Below the pieces are notes generated by a model that saw only the letters and a list, made by a program, of their open reading frames with translations, had not been told where the DNA came from and searched no databases. A stretch of DNA of 11,189 nt, taken from NCBI GenBank assembly GCA_023249275.1, contig JAHFCV010000069.1, forward strand, positions 1-11,189. The letters are read 5' to 3'. Numbering within the stretch: the first letter of the stretch is position 1; the number at the start of each line of letters is the position of its first letter. Source of the stretch: Candidatus Methanoperedens sp. (lineage in GTDB: Archaea; Halobacteriota; Methanosarcinia; Methanosarcinales; Methanoperedenaceae). Of the stretch, positions 10,874 to 11,189 are shown in pieces. The translations under genes and the position numbers were made by a program.

Positions 10874-11189
10874 ATGAACAAGGAATTTGCTGACAGAATG
10901 AAGACCACCCGTAAGTCCTTCATCAGGGAAATATTGAAAGTTACCCAGCAACCGGAAGTGATATCATTTGCCGGCGGGCTTCCGAATCCTGGTCTTTTCC
11001 CGGTGGAAGAAATTGCATCAGCTTCCACAAAGGTTTTGGCGGAGGATGGCAGGAATGCTCTTCAATACAGTACGACTGAAGGATATTTACCTTTAAGAGA
11101 GTTCATTGCCAAAAGGTATCTCAGGAAGAGCGGGTTAAAGATAGAACCTGACGGGATATTAATTACTAACGGTTCGCAGCAGGGCATTG
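10874..11189 (+). CDS. PLP aminotransferase class I/II, N-terminal part
   Basis: Only the first 105 residues are in the window; the gene runs on past 11189. Visible features are VISFAGGLPNPGLFP (residues about 29-43), the N-terminal substrate-lid text of this family, ALQYSTTEGYLPLREFIAKRY, and ILITNGSQQGI, the start of the cofactor-binding Rossmann strand. These match the LysN/2-aminoadipate and related aromatic or multi-substrate aminotransferases of fold type I. The PLP lysine lies beyond the window end, so substrate and activity cannot be assigned. The start ATG 10874 has AAGGA eight bases ahead. It is on the opposite strand to all other clear genes and is an ordinary metabolic gene, so it may mark the start of the host chromosome. 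Confidence 0.9.
   Translation, partial: MNKEFADRMKTTRKSFIREILKVTQQPEVISFAGGLPNPGLFPVEEIASASTKVLAEDGRNALQYSTTEGYLPLREFIAKRYLRKSGLKIEPDGILITNGSQQGI

Noticed and set aside
1..11189. tRNA, rRNA or insertion sequence
   Set aside because: No cloverleaf, rRNA-like stretch, transposase or terminal inverted repeat pair was found by eye.

Overview
The window looks archaeal, most likely a methanogen or ANME-type euryarchaeon (Methanosarcinales/Methanoperedens-like; this placement is inference). The evidence is a zinc-finger archaeal replication protein A followed by its RPA-associated partner, two promoters with a perfect TTTAAATA TATA box about 55 bases ahead of the start codons, U-tract terminators, and strong Shine-Dalgarno (SD) sites. 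Almost every gene lies on the minus strand, so transcription runs right to left from radC (10562) to a small recombinase-like gene (711). The one clear exception is a class I/II aminotransferase at the right edge, on the plus strand and cut by the window end. Many small unknown genes, overlapping start/stop codons, radC, RPA and macro/SLOG genes suggest a plasmid, virus or integrated element next to ordinary chromosome. No integrase with its catalytic residues, capsid gene or tRNA is visible.

In transcription order, block 1 (10562-7813) is radC followed by eight small genes with overlaps or almost no gaps, three of them zinc-finger-free unknowns joined by a duplicated 26-bp junction. Block 2 (7746-5271) is a small zinc-finger gene with its own dyad-rich promoter, then a structured intergenic stretch, then the RPA operon: RPA, RPA-associated protein and a 60-aa protein, closed by a GC hairpin plus T tract. 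Block 3 (5250-4676) is a single macro-domain gene with its own promoter and a U-tract terminator. Block 4 (4664-711) starts from a near copy of the macro promoter and carries a SLOG (YpsA/DprA-like) protein, a 483-aa unknown, a zinc-binding small protein, a 276-aa protein with a possible RNase H-like core, a 159-aa unknown and two 53-aa proteins.

The macro and SLOG promoters share TATA box, a 16-bp palindromic operator placed over the predicted start of transcription, SD and spacing (61 bases from promoter block to ATG in both). This links an ADP-ribose-type binding protein and a nucleotide-binding SLOG protein, plus the six genes behind SLOG, into one probable regulon. It is the best candidate here for an undescribed system.

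The left 710 bases carry no convincing gene. They contain a phased GGTAGC array (composite unit about 31 bp), two inverted copies of the hexamer, a 70-bp direct repeat and an AT-rich microsatellite. This could be an iteron-type origin or a large operator. The 311 bases between radC and the aminotransferase hold several inverted repeats, one of which can hide the radC SD.
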